64,000 nucleotides of DNA, taken from Pedobacter sp. FW305-3-2-15-E-R2A2. GTDB lineage: Bacteria; Bacteroidota; Bacteroidia; Sphingobacteriales; Sphingobacteriaceae. The DNA is taken from positions 1,798,001-1,862,000 of the forward strand of contig NZ_CP151803.1 in the NCBI RefSeq assembly GCF_038446955.1, read 5' to 3'. This document shows, in pieces, positions 9,304-18,328 of the stretch. How positions within the stretch are numbered: position 1 is the first letter of the stretch; every line of letters begins with the position of its first letter. The position numbers and the translations under genes were made by a program. Below the pieces are notes generated by a model. The model saw only the letters and a list, made by a program, of their open reading frames with translations, did no database searches and had not been told where the DNA came from.

Positions 9304-11406
9304 ATGATCAGCCTGAACAGCAGTTTGAAAAAAATAGCATGCTATTGCCTGTGTTTACTGTGTTTCCACAGCAAGGCATTGGCACAAAACGCAAAAATAA
9401 AAATAGCCTGTATCGGCAACTCCGTGACCGCTGGTTATGGATTGAAAGTCCCTGAAAAGGAAGCCTATCCTTCGGTATTACAAAATTTATTGGGAAAGGG
9501 TTATGACGTTCAAAACTTCGGCTTTAGTGGTGCAACGCTGTTAAAAAAAGGGCATCGGCCTTATGATCAAACCAAGGCATTCGCTAAGGCAATTGATTTT
9601 AAAGCCGATATTGCGGTTGTCCACCTTGGATTAAATGATACTGATCCGAGAAACTGGCCACAATACCGGAATGATTTTGAAAAGGATTATGCCTGGTTGC
9701 TGGATACACTTAAGCACAGCAATCCTGAAATTAAGCTGTACATCTGCCGGTTAACACCGATCTTCAGCGAACATCCGAGATTTAAATCGGGTACGAGGGA
9801 ATGGTACGGTCAGATTCAGCAACTCATTCCCGTGATTTCCAAAGCAAATCAGACGGAACTGATCGACCTCAATACACCGCTGCACCGGAGGCCGGATTTA
9901 TTTGCCGACAACCTTCATCCGGACAAAGAAGGGGCAGCAATCATTGCGCAAACCGTCTACCAAAACTTGAGCGGAAATTTCGGGGGACTCAAACTTCCGG
10001 TCGTATTTGCCGATCATATGATCTTGCAAAGGAACCAACCGATTCCGGTATTCGGAATGGCAGATGCAGGCGAAAGGGTAGAGGTTGTTTTTCATCATCA
10101 AAAACAAATTACTGCTGCGGGAAAGGATGGGAAATGGAAAGTCTGGTTTCCGGCAATGCCCGCAGGAGGGCCGTACGAACTGCACATAAAGACGGAGAAA
10201 AGAAGCATCGCCCTAAATGACATTTTGATGGGAGAGGTATGGCTCTGCTCTGGCCAGTCGAATATGGTTTTCCCGCTTCGGAATGCGGAAACAGGAAAAG
10301 CAGAACTGAGCGGGCTTTCAGAAAATAAAAACATACGCCTGATGCAGTTTAAGTCTATCGCCGAAACGAATAACTCGGCCTGGGATAGCCTGACGATGGA
10401 GAACGTAAATCAGCTGAACTATTTCTCTGCCAATTGGAAGCTGTGCAATGCCGCCAATGCGGCAGATTTTTCTGCCATCGCCTATTATTTTGGAAAGGAA
10501 ATCGGGAAGTCGGAAAACGTACCTGTCGGCCTGATCCAGCTGGCAGTTGGTGGATCAACAATAGAATCCTGGATAGACCGCAATACCCTCGAACAGGATG
10601 CACAGTTGGTGGATGTCCTGGCCAACTGGCGAAAATCTGACTTTATGATGGAATGGGCGCGGGGAAGGGTGGATGTCAATCTTAAAAATGCAGCTAAAAT
10701 CAGGCAACGTCATCCTTATGAGCCTGCTTATAATTATGAATCCGGAATTGCTCAACTGATTGAATTTCCAATCAAAGGCCTGATCTGGTATCAGGGAGAA
10801 AGCAATGTACACAATCCGGAACTGTATGCGCATAGCTTTCCCGTCCTGCTGAATAGCTGGCGGAAGAAATGGGGCTACGATTTTCCGGTTTACTATGTCC
10901 AGCTTTCTGCGCTCGACAATCCGGCCTGGCCGGAGTTCAGAGCAATGCAGCAAAGACTGGAAAAAGCCATTGTCCATAGCGGCATGGCGGTAAGTTCCGA
11001 TCTTGGAGATTCCCTGGATGTCCATCCGAAGAAAAAGAAAGAAATCGGAATGCGACTGGCTTTACTGGCCCTGAAAAATACGTATCATAAACGGGTAACC
11101 GCAAAGGGGCCTGTCCCGATTAAAGCCCGAAAACAGGGAGAAATCCTGCTGCTTTCATTTGCACCGGGTACAACACTTAGAACGAAAAATAATGAACCTT
11201 TAAGCGGTTTTGAACTCAACTCCGCAAAGGGGGAAACGCTGGCGGTACCGGGAACAATAGTTGGCCATAAAGTTCAGCTGCGGCTACCGGCAGGAAAAGA
11301 GATAAAAACGGTCCGTTATGGCTGGCGACCCTTCAACAGGGCCAATCTGACCAATAAATCCGGATTGCCTGCCGCCACATTTACCATGCCCATCGCTATC
11401 AACTAA
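9304..11406 (+). CDS. nanS: Two-domain sialate O-acetylesterase (SGNH hydrolase + SASA)
   Basis: Predicted exported esterase that removes O-acetyl groups from sialic acids. The 700-residue protein has a signal peptide ending near LAQ (28). The N-terminal GDSL/SGNH module (about 31-222) shows GNS with nucleophile Ser40, GLND (109-112) and D202-x-x-H205. The C-terminal SASA module (about 228-690) carries GEVWLCSGQSNM with Ser319, a YQGESN motif and a DVHP segment near residue 570 for the Asp/His pair. A two-catalytic-domain NanS is known from Tannerella, so the fusion is recognised. Here it sits between sialidase and epimerase genes. The ATG at 9294 is in another frame. Confidence 0.9.
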   Translation: MISLNSSLKKIACYCLCLLCFHSKALAQNAKIKIACIGNSVTAGYGLKVPEKEAYPSVLQNLLGKGYDVQNFGFSGATLLKKGHRPYDQTKAFAKAIDFKADIAVVHLGLNDTDPRNWPQYRNDFEKDYAWLLDTLKHSNPEIKLYICRLTPIFSEHPRFKSGTREWYGQIQQLIPVISKANQTELIDLNTPLHRRPDLFADNLHPDKEGAAIIAQTVYQNLSGNFGGLKLPVVFADHMILQRNQPIPVFGMADAGERVEVVFHHQKQITAAGKDGKWKVWFPAMPAGGPYELHIKTEKRSIALNDILMGEVWLCSGQSNMVFPLRNAETGKAELSGLSENKNIRLMQFKSIAETNNSAWDSLTMENVNQLNYFSANWKLCNAANAADFSAIAYYFGKEIGKSENVPVGLIQLAVGGSTIESWIDRNTLEQDAQLVDVLANWRKSDFMMEWARGRVDVNLKNAAKIRQRHPYEPAYNYESGIAQLIEFPIKGLIWYQGESNVHNPELYAHSFPVLLNSWRKKWGYDFPVYYVQLSALDNPAWPEFRAMQQRLEKAIVHSGMAVSSDLGDSLDVHPKKKKEIGMRLALLALKNTYHKRVTAKGPVPIKARKQGEILLLSFAPGTTLRTKNNEPLSGFELNSAKGETLAVPGTIVGHKVQLRLPAGKEIKTVRYGWRPFNRANLTNKSGLPAATFTMPIAIN

Positions 11407-11416
11407 ACTTACAAAA

Positions 11417-12613
11417 ATGAACTATACCAAAGAGCACTTAGAAGAGCTTTGTCAATTCTATAAACAACAATTATTAAATGATACGGTTCCCTTTTGGTTT
11501 CCCAGATCTGTAGATACCGAATTTGGAGGTTATCTCCTGATGCGTGATCAGGATGGAACATTGATCGACGACGATAAAGCCGTATGGATTCAAGGCCGGG
11601 CAGCCTGGTTGCTGTCTACTTTGTACACTACTTTTGAAGCCAAAGCCGAATGGCTGACGGCTGCTAAATCGGGAATAGATTTTCTCAATAAATATTGCTT
11701 TGATACAGACGGACAGATGTTCTTCCATGTCACACGAGATGGAAAACCGATCCGTAAACGACGGTATTACTTTTCAGAAACTTTCGCGGTAATTGCCAAT
11801 GCAGCCTATGCAAAAGCAAGCGGAGATCCTGAAGCGGCCGAAAAAGCCCGCTACCTGTTCGGGAAATGTATCGAATACTCCAGCAAGAAAGGCCTGCTTC
11901 CGCCGAAGTTTACGGATACCAGGCCTGCCAAAGGAATTGGTGTTCCGATGATTATGATGAATACCGCACAACAGCTCAGAGAAACTATTGGTGATCCGAG
12001 ATGTGACGAATGGATTGACTATTGGATCAATGAGATTGAGACTTTTTTCGTGAAAGACGATATCCGCTGTGTGATGGAGCAGGTGGCACCGGATGGAAGC
12101 ATTATCGACCATGTTGACGGAAGAACATTAAACCCGGGCCATGCGATAGAAGGGGCCTGGTTTATCCTTCATGAGGCCAAATACAGGGACAATGATCCCC
12201 GGCTGATCGATCTTGGTTGCCGGATGCTGGACTATATGTGGGAGCGGGGATGGGACAAGGAACATGGCGGAATCCTGTATTTCAGAGATGTTTACGATAA
12301 ACCGGTACAGGAGTACTGGCAGGATATGAAATTCTGGTGGCCACATAATGAGGTGATCATCGCAACCTTACTGGCCTATACCATGACCGGAGATGAAAAG
12401 TATGCGAAATGGCATAAAATGGTTCATGACTATTCCTATAAACATTTCCACGATAAAGAAAACGGAGAATGGTTCGGGTACCTGCATAAAGATGGAAGTC
12501 TGGCTCAAACCGCAAAAGGAAACCTGTTTAAAGGACCTTTCCATCTCCCAAGACAGGAATGGTATTGTGCGACACTATTGGAAGAATACCTGCAGAAAGA
12601 AACCAAGGTATGA
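11417..12613 (+). CDS. nanE: AGE-family N-acylglucosamine 2-epimerase (ManNAc to GlcNAc)
   Basis: Cytoplasmic (alpha/alpha)6-barrel epimerase, 398 residues, which fits the family length. Residues matching the mammalian enzyme's active site can be seen: Arg61 in WIQGRAAWL, His242 in NPGHAIEGAW and His376 in GPFHLPRQ, with WWPHNE at about 307-312. In the Bacteroides pathway such an epimerase converts ManNAc from the lyase directly to GlcNAc, replacing the phosphorylated NanK/NanE route of E. coli. No ManNAc kinase or ManNAc-6-P epimerase is seen in this locus, which fits that scheme. The stop overlaps the GH20 start (ATGA). Cellobiose 2-epimerases belong to the same fold but do not fit this context. 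Confidence 0.88.
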   Translation: MNYTKEHLEELCQFYKQQLLNDTVPFWFPRSVDTEFGGYLLMRDQDGTLIDDDKAVWIQGRAAWLLSTLYTTFEAKAEWLTAAKSGIDFLNKYCFDTDGQMFFHVTRDGKPIRKRRYYFSETFAVIANAAYAKASGDPEAAEKARYLFGKCIEYSSKKGLLPPKFTDTRPAKGIGVPMIMMNTAQQLRETIGDPRCDEWIDYWINEIETFFVKDDIRCVMEQVAPDGSIIDHVDGRTLNPGHAIEGAWFILHEAKYRDNDPRLIDLGCRMLDYMWERGWDKEHGGILYFRDVYDKPVQEYWQDMKFWWPHNEVIIATLLAYTMTGDEKYAKWHKMVHDYSYKHFHDKENGEWFGYLHKDGSLAQTAKGNLFKGPFHLPRQEWYCATLLEEYLQKETKV

Positions 12614-14583
12614 GGTTCCGGAAATTTGTCATCTTTGCACTTTTAGCTTTTTTAGCGGATATTTCAATTGCACAACCGCTGTGGAAAACCGCAGAACGGC
12701 CTGCTTTAATCCCTTTACCTCAGCAACTGAATTGGGAAAAAGAGACATTTGACCTGAAGGCCTGCAAGTTTATTGTATTAAAGCACAAGAGCCTGATGGA
12801 GGAGGCCGTTATCCTGAAAAAGATGCTGGCCAACCTTGGATTAAACCTGAAAATCAGCATGAACCCGGTTAAGGGATCCTCCTTTATTCTGCTGGATACC
12901 GGAAAGGTAGAAAAGGTAACCTTTCCGGAAGAATCCTATCAGATTCAGGTGAATGCAAAGAAAATCACACTTCTTGGATTCAATAGAAAAGGCCTGTTCT
13001 ATAGTTTTCAAACTTTGCGGCAATTGGCAGGTAAAGCGCAAAGCATCCCCGCCTGTACAATCGTAGATTGGCCTGCTTTCTCCTGGCGGGGATACATGGC
13101 AGATGTGGGCCGGAACTTCCAGCCTGTTGCTTTGTTAAAACAGCAGATTGAGGTCATGGCGACTTATAAATTAAATGTTTTTCATCTTCACCTGACAGAA
13201 GACATCGCCTGGAGACTGGAAAGTAAACTTTATCCTCAGCTCCACGCGCCGGAAAATATGCTTCGAAACAAAGGAAATTATTATACTGAGGCAGAAATGA
13301 AGGAGCTGATTGCCTTTTGTAAAGCACGGCATATTCAATTGATTCCTGAAATTGACATGCCGGGACATAGTGCGGCCTTCAAAAGAGCGATGAAAACAGA
13401 GATGCAAAGCGATACAGGTCTTCGCATCGTCAAAAATATCATTACTGAATTTTGTCAGACTTATGACCTTCCTTACCTGCACATTGGGGCGGATGAGGTC
13501 AGGATCACGAATGCAAACTTTCTTCCGGAGGTCACTGCAACCCTTGAAAAGCTAAATAAGAAGATGATTGGATGGGAACCCGGCGGGAATTTTACAGAAG
13601 GCACGATCCGTCAGCTCTGGATGGAGGATGCGACCAAAGTAAGCCGGAATAAAAATATCCGGTACATTGATTCCAGGCACCTTTACCTGAACCATATGGA
13701 TCCTTTGGAGAGCGTCGTTACTATTTTTAACAGACAAATTGCCAACCTGGATCAGGGGAATGAAAATGCGCTGGGTGGGATTATCTGCAACTGGCCTGAC
13801 CGCAGGATCGCCAAAGCAGCAGATGCATTGATTCAGAATCCGGTTTATCCGGCAATGCTGGCCTTTGCAGAACGAAGCTGGAGAGGAGGAGGAAAGTCAG
13901 GCTGGATTGCCAACATTGGCCGGCCGGAATCGGAGGATGCCATCCGCTTTGCCGTTTTTGAAAATCGTTTACTACGCCATAAGGAATTGTATTTCTCCGG
14001 GCTTCCATTTCCCTATGTCCGCCAGTCGGGAATGAAATGGAAGTTTTTTGGTCCTTTTACCAATGCAGGGGACTTGTCTGCTTCCTTTATGCCGGAACAA
14101 CAGGGACAGGATAAAGACCAGCTTCCGGCCGCTTTCGAAGCGGTTGGCGGAACGATCATCCTGAGGCATTGGTGGGCGCCGGAGGTAAAAGGCGAACTGG
14201 AAAACCCTCAGGAAAATACCACCTGGTATGCTTATACGAAGTTATGGGCTGATCAGGAGGGAAGTAAAGAGTTTTGGATTGGGTTCAATAACTTGTCGCG
14301 CTCTTATGCTTCCGATTCGCCGGAGAAAGGAAGCTGGGACCATCGTAAAAGTGGTATACAGGTAAACGGAGTGCCGATCGCTCCGCCGGATTGGGCCCAA
14401 CCGGGATTAAAAGGAGATCTGGAAATTCCATTAACCGATGAGGGATATGAATTCCGGAAGCCCACAAAAGTCAGGTTAAAAAAAGGCTGGAACGAAGTCC
14501 TGATCAAGCTTCCTATAGGCTCCTTTAAGGGGGCTGACTGGAAAAATCCCCAAAAATGGATGTTTACGATGGTACCTTATTGA
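12610..14583 (+). CDS. GH20 beta-N-acetylhexosaminidase, secreted
   Basis: Exo-enzyme removing terminal GlcNAc/GalNAc from glycans, probably after sialic acid and galactose trimming. The start at 12610 (ATGA overlap with the epimerase stop) gives a signal peptide (MRFRKFVIFALLAF, cleavage near SIAQ at 21) and a 657-residue protein. An in-frame ATG-like codon at 12559 would bury that signal and is rejected. A GH20b-type N-terminal domain spans about 30-150 and the catalytic barrel starts at WRGYMADVGRNF. The catalytic pair is Asp295-Glu296 in HIGADE. A C-terminal beta region after about 470 (MKWKFFGPFTNAG onward) is an extra accessory domain of unknown role. Confidence 0.9.
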   Translation: MRFRKFVIFALLAFLADISIAQPLWKTAERPALIPLPQQLNWEKETFDLKACKFIVLKHKSLMEEAVILKKMLANLGLNLKISMNPVKGSSFILLDTGKVEKVTFPEESYQIQVNAKKITLLGFNRKGLFYSFQTLRQLAGKAQSIPACTIVDWPAFSWRGYMADVGRNFQPVALLKQQIEVMATYKLNVFHLHLTEDIAWRLESKLYPQLHAPENMLRNKGNYYTEAEMKELIAFCKARHIQLIPEIDMPGHSAAFKRAMKTEMQSDTGLRIVKNIITEFCQTYDLPYLHIGADEVRITNANFLPEVTATLEKLNKKMIGWEPGGNFTEGTIRQLWMEDATKVSRNKNIRYIDSRHLYLNHMDPLESVVTIFNRQIANLDQGNENALGGIICNWPDRRIAKAADALIQNPVYPAMLAFAERSWRGGGKSGWIANIGRPESEDAIRFAVFENRLLRHKELYFSGLPFPYVRQSGMKWKFFGPFTNAGDLSASFMPEQQGQDKDQLPAAFEAVGGTIILRHWWAPEVKGELENPQENTTWYAYTKLWADQEGSKEFWIGFNNLSRSYASDSPEKGSWDHRKSGIQVNGVPIAPPDWAQPGLKGDLEIPLTDEGYEFRKPTKVRLKKGWNEVLIKLPIGSFKGADWKNPQKWMFTMVPY

Positions 14584-14636
14584 TGTGGAATCTTTCTTTT
14601 ATCTTAGTAAACCTTGTTCGCTATAATTCCTGAAAA

Positions 14637-16433
14637 ATGAAAAGATACTTTTTGATCCTGACCCTGACGATGATCTCCGGCATTCTGTCCATAATCCCGG
14701 GCGGGTTTTGTGTGGCACAAAGCAACATTGGCTTCAAATCATGGAATCCGGTAAACGACACGCTGAATGTGATCCAGGGAAGGGGCTGGTCTAAGGGCTT
14801 TAAAAGTGATTACGACCGATTGCCGGCCAGTGCGGAAAAGCAGGTCAGGAAAGCAGTCTGGAATTTGGCGGAAAACAGTGCAGGATTAACTTTAAGGTTC
14901 AGAACAAACGCAGAAAATATTGTCGTTAAATTTGCAGTTAAAGGCGCGCTTCAGATGCCTCATATGCCTGCTACAGGCGTAAGTGGGGTAGATTTGTATG
15001 CCAAAGACCTGAATGGAAAATGGCTTTGGTGTGCGGGAAAATTTTCCTTCGGTGATACCATTAGCTATCGGTTTAACCAGATTTCCGGGAATGACCAGCA
15101 CCTGAAAGACAGGGAGTATACCTTGTACCTACCTTTATACAACAGCGTCAGTTGGCTCGAGATTGAAGTGCCGGAAGCGAGCGATTTTAAGGCATTGCCG
15201 GTAAATCCGGAGCAACCAATTGTGGTTTACGGGACTTCCATCGCTCAGGGAGCATGTGCGTCGCGCCCGGGGATGGCCTGGACTTCCATTTTAGGAAGGA
15301 AGCTGGACCGGCAGCTGGTCAATCTTGGTTTTTCGGGAAATGGGATGCTGGAACCTGAAGTACTGGATTATATCACACAGATCGATGCCAGGTTATATGT
15401 ACTGGATTGTCTGCCAAATATGACCGGTAATAAGATGACTGATGCCACGTTCAGGAAGAGAATTGCGAATGCCGTAGCAAGCATTCAGCTCAAAAGACCC
15501 GGAATCCCTATTCTCTTAACGGAACATGATGGATATTCGGAAGCAGCCATGCAGCCAATGAAGAAAACGGAATATGAAAGGGTGAACATGCTGCTGAATT
15601 TGACAGTTGATTCCCTGAAAAAAGCAGGAGTAAAGAAGATTTACCTGCTTTCAAAAGCGGAAACCGGACAGGATATAGAGAGTATGGTGGATGGGGTGCA
15701 TCCGAATGATCTGGGCATGATGAATTATGCAAATGCTTACGAAAGGAAAATCAAAGCCATTTTTGAAGAAGCAGAAGGGGCAAACTCCACGATGATCCCA
15801 CGCACACAAAGAAGGGATGCCGCTACCTATGATTGGGAGACCCGTCATCGTGAAGTACTGAAATATGCTGCCACACAGCATCCGGAAATGGTGCTCATCG
15901 GAAATTCTATTACCCATTTCTGGGGAGGGATGCCCGAAGGACCTGTTGCAAGGGGGAAAAAATCATGGTCAACCTATTTCGGTGGGCCTAAGACCGTCAA
16001 TATGGGCTTCGGCTGGGACCGCATTGAAAATGTCTTATGGCGGATTTACCATGGAGAATTGGATGGTTTTTCTGCCCGGCAGATCGTGCTGATGATTGGG
16101 ACCAATAACCTGGAAGTCAATACCGACGAGGAGATGGTGGCAGGACTGGATTTTCTGTTGCAGGCCATCCGTTCCAGACAAGCTGGATCGGGGATATTGT
16201 GCATGGGAATCCTGCCGCGCCGGGGGATGGAACTCCGGGTTTCAAATCTCAATAAAAAAATCGCACTGATGGCTAAGAAGAAAGGAGTTCCATATGCAGA
16301 TGCAGGAACACTCTTTTTAAAATCAAATCAACAGATTGATGAATCATTGTTTAGCGATGGTTTACATCCAAATGAGAACGGATATGAGCGTTTGGGGAAA
16401 TTTATCAGTAGCCGCATCACCCTAAAAAAATAG
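14637..16433 (+). CDS. Protein with two SGNH/GDSL esterase domains
   Basis: Predicted exported carbohydrate esterase of 598 residues with a signal peptide ending near CVAQ (28). A GxDLY-type beta domain lies at about 35-185 (GVSGVDLY, 115-121). The first SGNH hydrolase at about 193-375 has YGTSIAQG with Ser201, GFSGNG (231-236) and D352-x-x-H355. The second, PAF-acetylhydrolase-like, at about 410-595 has IGNSITH with Ser424, GTNN (488-491) and D574-x-x-H577. Both catalytic sets look complete. It lies 53 bases after the GH20 gene and probably finishes the operon. The acyl substrate is not evident from sequence. O-acetylated sialic or amino sugars are the likely targets by context. Confidence 0.85.
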   Translation: MKRYFLILTLTMISGILSIIPGGFCVAQSNIGFKSWNPVNDTLNVIQGRGWSKGFKSDYDRLPASAEKQVRKAVWNLAENSAGLTLRFRTNAENIVVKFAVKGALQMPHMPATGVSGVDLYAKDLNGKWLWCAGKFSFGDTISYRFNQISGNDQHLKDREYTLYLPLYNSVSWLEIEVPEASDFKALPVNPEQPIVVYGTSIAQGACASRPGMAWTSILGRKLDRQLVNLGFSGNGMLEPEVLDYITQIDARLYVLDCLPNMTGNKMTDATFRKRIANAVASIQLKRPGIPILLTEHDGYSEAAMQPMKKTEYERVNMLLNLTVDSLKKAGVKKIYLLSKAETGQDIESMVDGVHPNDLGMMNYANAYERKIKAIFEEAEGANSTMIPRTQRRDAATYDWETRHREVLKYAATQHPEMVLIGNSITHFWGGMPEGPVARGKKSWSTYFGGPKTVNMGFGWDRIENVLWRIYHGELDGFSARQIVLMIGTNNLEVNTDEEMVAGLDFLLQAIRSRQAGSGILCMGILPRRGMELRVSNLNKKIALMAKKKGVPYADAGTLFLKSNQQIDESLFSDGLHPNENGYERLGKFISSRITLKK

Positions 16434-16483
16434 GAAGAATGCCTGAACCCAACTGAAGCTGAGGATGGAGCTGGAATGCTAAT

Positions 16484-17179
16484 TTAGAACAATCGCTGGA
16501 AATGAGTTTCCAGATGGTTCCGCATGGCATTCCTGAACAATTCAGGAGAACCATTTTCCAGAATGTCGACCAGGCCTTTATGAGATACAAACTTAGAAAT
16601 GTTCACCGATTCTTTGAGCAGACCGCTATTGTGTACGTAATCAAAGATGGGCAACAGCATTTTCTGGAAGTTCTTTAAGGTTTTATTCCCTGCGATCTCA
16701 TATAATTTTCCATGAAAAGTGATCTCATGTTCTATTTCAAAAATATAGTCTTTTGGTGTTTCGGGTTGTTTTTCAATGATTTCTTTCAAATCTTTAATGT
16801 CATCGGCAGTGATGCGGTTAAATAAGAAATCAGCCATTCCAATTTCTAAGACCAGGCGGATTTCAAAAATTTCCTTTAACGTCTCCTCATCCAGGATGTG
16901 AGGGTTCATGCTTTTTCTGAGGATTCCAAACAGATCGGGGCTGGTGATGATCATTCCCCGCTTTTTTTTAGATTCAATTAATCCCATCATCCTCAATCGT
17001 AAAAGGGCTTCTCTTACTACCGTCCGGCTCACACCCAGGGAAGTACAGAGTTCCATTTCTGTCGGAATACTGTCGCCGATTTTCAGTTTTTTTACTTGTA
17101 GCAGCTGAACTAAATTGGCCTCTACACGATCGACAAGAGAACTGGTATCAACGAGTTTAATAGATTCAAGAAGCTCCAT
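16484..17179 (-). CDS. GntR family (FadR subfamily) transcriptional regulator
   Basis: Predicted DNA-binding repressor, 231 residues. The N-terminal winged helix (about 15-82) contains GDSIPTEMELCTSLGVSR and VREALLRLRMMGLIE. The C-terminal half (about 95-225) is an all-helical FCD effector domain with the usual EIRLVLE start and spaced His residues for metal or ligand. It is convergent with the sialic acid operon, 50 bases from its end. FadR-type GntR proteins such as NanR control sialic acid genes in other bacteria, so it is the obvious local regulator, though the effector is not determined. Its promoter at 17219-17249 is close to ideal. Confidence 0.85.
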   Translation of the reverse strand: MELLESIKLVDTSSLVDRVEANLVQLLQVKKLKIGDSIPTEMELCTSLGVSRTVVREALLRLRMMGLIESKKKRGMIITSPDLFGILRKSMNPHILDEETLKEIFEIRLVLEIGMADFLFNRITADDIKDLKEIIEKQPETPKDYIFEIEHEITFHGKLYEIAGNKTLKNFQKMLLPIFDYVHNSGLLKESVNISKFVSHKGLVDILENGSPELFRNAMRNHLETHFQRLF

Positions 17180-17509
17180 ATCGGGAATTAATTTAACAAC
17201 AACCTATGCGTTGGAGCTCAAATATAGTCGTATGCACAGATTAAACAAAATTAAAGCTTGCTTAAAAGCATGGAAAAAGGTTTTAAGAACTGCGTTGTAT
17301 CTGCGCTTTATTTCCGCTTACTTTCAATTGAACAATACTTGATCTATCATAGGGGGTTGATTGATCCTTCATTGGTCCAACGGACCTTTAAACCCTCTTT
17401 TATCTCCCAATCATAGCTGAAAAGAAAGAAAGCGCAAATTAATCGCATATGAAACTTATTCCGTATATTGAGTAGAATAATTTTTATTAAAGAATTTAAA
17501 AACAAATAA
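17180..17509. other. 330-base divergent intergenic region between gntR and the DUF6266 gene
   Basis: No gene was found. The left part carries the gntR promoter. The middle part (17351-17397) can fold into a stem-loop: an inner GGTCC/GGACC stem (17374-17378 with 17382-17386) lies inside a weaker outer GGGTT/AACCC pairing and is followed by CTCTTTTA. The right part, before the ATG at 17510, is A/T-rich with no convincing -33/-7 pair. Confidence 0.45.
17219..17249 (-). promoter_or_regulatory. Bacteroidota-type promoter of the gntR gene
   Basis: On the minus strand a TTTG -33 box (17249-17246) is followed after exactly 19 bases by TATATTTG (17226-17219), matching the Bacteroidota consensus TTTG-N19-TAnnTTTG at every defined position. 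Transcription would start near 17215, about 35 bases before the ATG at 17179. Confidence 0.7.
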
Positions 17510-18328
17510 ATGGGAAAATTAGTAGGTGGTCCGTTCGGAATGCTCCATGGACGGGTCGGAAATCTGGTCGCTTATGTGCTCAATGGAGAGAACATCATGA
17601 GAAAGATCGGCAAGAGCAGTAAACCTTTAACGCCGGCAAGGAGGGCGAATTGTGAAAAAATGACCGTGGTGAACCATTTTTTACAACCAGCACTTCCTTT
17701 TATCCAGCTGGGCTTTCGGTTCGAAGCAGCCGGAACCAATAGAAATGCCTATAATGAGGCTGTTTCTTATAACAAAATGAATGCCCTTCAGGGAGCCTAT
17801 CCAGACATCAGTATCGATTACAGTAAAGTACTGCTGAGTAAAGGGGAACTTCCTGCTGCGAAACAAGTTCAGATTGAAAAAACGGAGCATGGAATCGCAT
17901 TTACATGGGATACCTCGGATATTTCGAGTCAGCGCAGGCATGACCGTACAATGTTACTGGTTTCTTTTCCTGAGCTGGGCCTGGTGAGTTATCATCCAAG
18001 TGGTTCAAAGCGCATCGAAGGAAAAGACCTGCTCTATTTTGATCAGGACTATAAAGAGGAACATATGGAAGTCTATATTTCCTTTGTCAACGCCGAAGGA
18101 ACCCAGGTTTCAGACAGCGTATATGCAGGTGCATTCGACGCGGTTCAACCGGAAATTCCGGAAATCGAAAGCAAAGATCAGGAAGAAACCCTGCCTGCAC
18201 TGCAGATCAAGGCCGATACCCTGCAAAACAGAAAAGTAGTTAAACAAAAAGGAAAGCTGCCAAAAAACAGGGCCAGGCAGAAAAATTCCGGCCCGGCCCC
18301 TTTATCTAAGCGAACTGCGCCCTCTTGA
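17510..18328 (+). CDS. DUF6266 family protein, function unknown
   Basis: 272-residue protein with the characteristic DUF6266 start (MGKLVGGPFGMLHGRVGNLV) found in many Sphingobacteriaceae and Flavobacteriia. It has no signal peptide, transmembrane segment or known catalytic motif. Residues 1-215 form the conserved part, with a predicted beta-rich second half. The last 45 or so residues are a low-complexity basic tail (KQKGKLPKNRARQKN) that may be disordered or bind nucleic acid. It stands alone between a divergent regulator and a convergent monooxygenase gene. The function of this family is not known to me and the neighbours give no clue. Confidence 0.75.
   Translation: MGKLVGGPFGMLHGRVGNLVAYVLNGENIMRKIGKSSKPLTPARRANCEKMTVVNHFLQPALPFIQLGFRFEAAGTNRNAYNEAVSYNKMNALQGAYPDISIDYSKVLLSKGELPAAKQVQIEKTEHGIAFTWDTSDISSQRRHDRTMLLVSFPELGLVSYHPSGSKRIEGKDLLYFDQDYKEEHMEVYISFVNAEGTQVSDSVYAGAFDAVQPEIPEIESKDQEETLPALQIKADTLQNRKVVKQKGKLPKNRARQKNSGPAPLSKRTAPS

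Noticed and set aside
12559..12609. Earlier start for the GH20 protein
   Set aside because: It would overlap the epimerase gene by 55 bases and bury a good signal peptide that begins at the ATGA-coupled ATG at 12610.
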